A program made the translations under genes and the position numbers. From NCBI GenBank assembly GCA_009698975.1, contig WLPB01000004.1:1-16127 (forward strand): a DNA stretch of 16,127 nt, read 5' to 3'. Positions within the stretch are counted from its first letter, which is position 1. Each line of letters starts with the position of its first letter. Below are positions 14,628 to 16,127 of the stretch, one piece after another. A model generated the notes under the pieces. That model was not told the DNA's origin. It was given only the letters and a program-made list of their open reading frames with translations, and ran no database searches. The stretch is from Actinomycetota bacterium (GTDB taxonomy: Bacteria > Actinomycetota > Actinomycetes > Nanopelagicales > Nanopelagicaceae).

Positions 14628-16127
14628 TTAGATGAACCTTCAGTGAGTTCGATTCAAATGAATCGACTCTGATGGTGACGCCTTCAACGGTAATTGAGTC
14701 CCCTGGACGTAACGGTGCATTATCAAGGGATGGATTTACCCCCGGCATCGCATAGGTTTTTCCCATTCCCTTAATTGTTTGGGTAGCTGTGTTAACTGTG
14801 TAGACAAGTAGTCCTGATTGATAAGTACCAAGGCGATCAAGACCAGCGGTACCACGTGCTTCCATGACAAGAACGAGTGTGTCAGAGATTTTTACTGTCA
14901 CCGCCTTTGCCTTATTTGAGTCAACACCAATCACCTCAACTGTGTAATCCACTCCAGTCTTTGTGAGCGTTGACTTTGCAAGACATTGCATCTGACTATC
15001 ACTGAGCCATCCAGAGATGTATCGGTTCCAAGCATTGAGTTCAATTGCAGCGGTAGACCAATTAAGAGACATCAAATCCCATGGACCATATGGATTTGTT
15101 CCATCAAGTGTGTACCAATCAAAGAGGCCAAATAGGTGCCCGGTCTCATGTGCCATCCACTTCCAACCTGCGCCTGGTAATGCTTGCCATGCATCAGCTC
15201 CGCCTACTGCTCCATTAAGTACTCGGCCATCTGATGTTTGAAAATCCTGACCATCGATGTTGTTTGGAAAGGCAGGACCATAGGCAATCTCTTTGGGCTT
15301 CACTGTTGAAGGAGGCAGAACATAAACCACATCAAACTTTGAGAAATCAACCAATGGATCCGCAGCTGCTAAACCGGCCTTGAAGAAGGCTGTCGGATCT
15401 CCCCCGTTATAGCTGCCCAAGTCAAATATCCCGACGGCTACATCGAGATGGACAAACTCTTTCAGGGTTGTAAATTCAAACTTCAGAGACTCTTGCGACT
15501 GCTTATAGAAGAATTCATGGGTTCCTTGTGCCATATCTTTGTAGATATCAGCTGGGTTGCCTACTCCGCGCAAGTCTGTGAAATCTGCGGGAACTATTAG
15601 GGCTTTGATTACACCTTTATTGGAAAGGCGCCCGGTAGCGCGCGGAAAAGCATTAGACATGTTGGGAGACTTCGTTGCATCGGTTAACTGACAGATTGAG
15701 CTCGCCTTAAAGTTGCTGATTTCCAATGCGCGGCGAGCATTCAGGATGGCGGTGACAGAGAAGTAACCCTGAGAATTAGCGCTAAGACCAGCCATAGTTA
15801 CTGCGCCACTTGCGCTTACATTGATGGAGTATGTGGCTCGCGAATATTTAGCGGAATTTCCATTCGGCTCAACCACATCAAAAACATATGCGCCTTCAAC
15901 AAGTGTTGTAGTAAATATCCCGTTGGTGCTTTTTGCTCCCACAAATGTCCAGCTGCCACCAGTCTTTTTTAGGAATATTCCAGGAGCTCCAAGCGACTTG
16001 GATGTATTTTCTGGATCATAAATCCACAATTTGAGGTTATCGCTAGTGGGAGCAACGGCAACCGATGATGGGATTTCTAAACTTGATGCAATTGCACTTG
16101 TTGCACTACCTGGACCACCTGAGTAAA
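14617..16127 (-). CDS. Secreted M6-like zinc metallopeptidase (5' end outside window)
   Basis: At least 503 codons; the frame stays open to the right edge, beyond the TTG at 16029, so the N-terminus is missing here. The first part (YSGGPGSA onward, then DNLKLWIYDPENTS and a repeat-like beta-rich stretch) looks like an extracellular accessory domain. The catalytic part has VIKALIVPADFTD, a helper segment THEFFYKQSQESLKFEF, the zinc motif HETGHLFGLFD (15118-15150; HExxHxxGxxD type) and GPWDLMSLNW, the Met-containing turn seen in immune-inhibitor-A-like M6 peptidases. A beta-sandwich tail follows and ends SGG with no sorting signal. Extracellular protein degradation by a polymer-scavenging cell is the likely role. 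Its last codons and stop lie in the tRNA-derived repeat. Confidence 0.88.
   Translation of the reverse strand, partial: YSGGPGSATSAIASSLEIPSSVAVAPTSDNLKLWIYDPENTSKSLGAPGIFLKKTGGSWTFVGAKSTNGIFTTTLVEGAYVFDVVEPNGNSAKYSRATYSINVSASGAVTMAGLSANSQGYFSVTAILNARRALEISNFKASSICQLTDATKSPNMSNAFPRATGRLSNKGVIKALIVPADFTDLRGVGNPADIYKDMAQGTHEFFYKQSQESLKFEFTTLKEFVHLDVAVGIFDLGSYNGGDPTAFFKAGLAAADPLVDFSKFDVVYVLPPSTVKPKEIAYGPAFPNNIDGQDFQTSDGRVLNGAVGGADAWQALPGAGWKWMAHETGHLFGLFDWYTLDGTNPYGPWDLMSLNWSTAAIELNAWNRYISGWLSDSQMQCLAKSTLTKTGVDYTVEVIGVDSNKAKAVTVKISDTLVLVMEARGTAGLDRLGTYQSGLLVYTVNTATQTIKGMGKTYAMPGVNPSLDNAPLRPGDSITVEGVTIRVDSFESNSLKVHLSGG

Overview
The window looks like chromosome of a small-genome, moderate-to-low-GC actinobacterium. 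The best guess is a freshwater acI-type lineage (Nanopelagicales: Planktophila/Nanopelagicus-like). Four things point there. Proteins such as Crp, LysC, RecR, Nth and DnaX read almost like their mycobacterial and corynebacterial orthologues. Gene order follows, from memory, the Mycobacterium tuberculosis block from acs to dnaX in strongly compressed form. Gaps are tiny, with ATGA overlaps and abutting stops. Many starts have a TANNNT -10 box 6-7 nt upstream and no Shine-Dalgarno (SD), the hallmark of leaderless mRNAs. The taxonomic call is inference; no database was used.

Layout. Positions 1-322 hold no convincing gene but several long-range complementary segments. Next are acsA (+) and, convergent with it, a minus-strand operon nth > TlpA-like thioredoxin lipoprotein > CvpA membrane protein. 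crp (+) is divergent from nth, and the two leaderless promoters appear to share one -10 core. Convergent with crp is yqeY > DUF4177 > ridA (-), followed by a metallophosphoesterase (+). Then comes a long minus-strand run: fcl > gmd (GDP-L-fucose synthesis), lysC > asd (start of the aspartate pathway, with an internal lysC-beta start), dnaX > recR (replication and repair), and the SRP RNA ffs.

The right end is the accessory part. A tRNA-Ser(GGA) gene (+) is followed by a tiny element bounded by a perfect 29-bp direct repeat of the tRNA 3' end (T-arm plus acceptor strand). The element carries only a secreted four-cysteine protein and a 109-aa protein of unknown function. The distal repeat copy also supplies the last codons and stop of a large secreted M6-like metallopeptidase, which runs off the right edge on the minus strand. 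No integrase is visible.

How the genes work together: the core genes cover acetate activation, DNA repair and replication, cAMP-type regulation, protein targeting, thiol redox at the envelope, lysine/threonine/methionine/diaminopimelate supply and a fucosylated surface glycan. The accessory end adds secreted or surface proteins. The most unusual observations are the mini-element in tRNA-Ser, the mirror-symmetric crp/nth promoter, the protease-less CvpA protein in the MarP position, and the possible structured RNA at the left edge.
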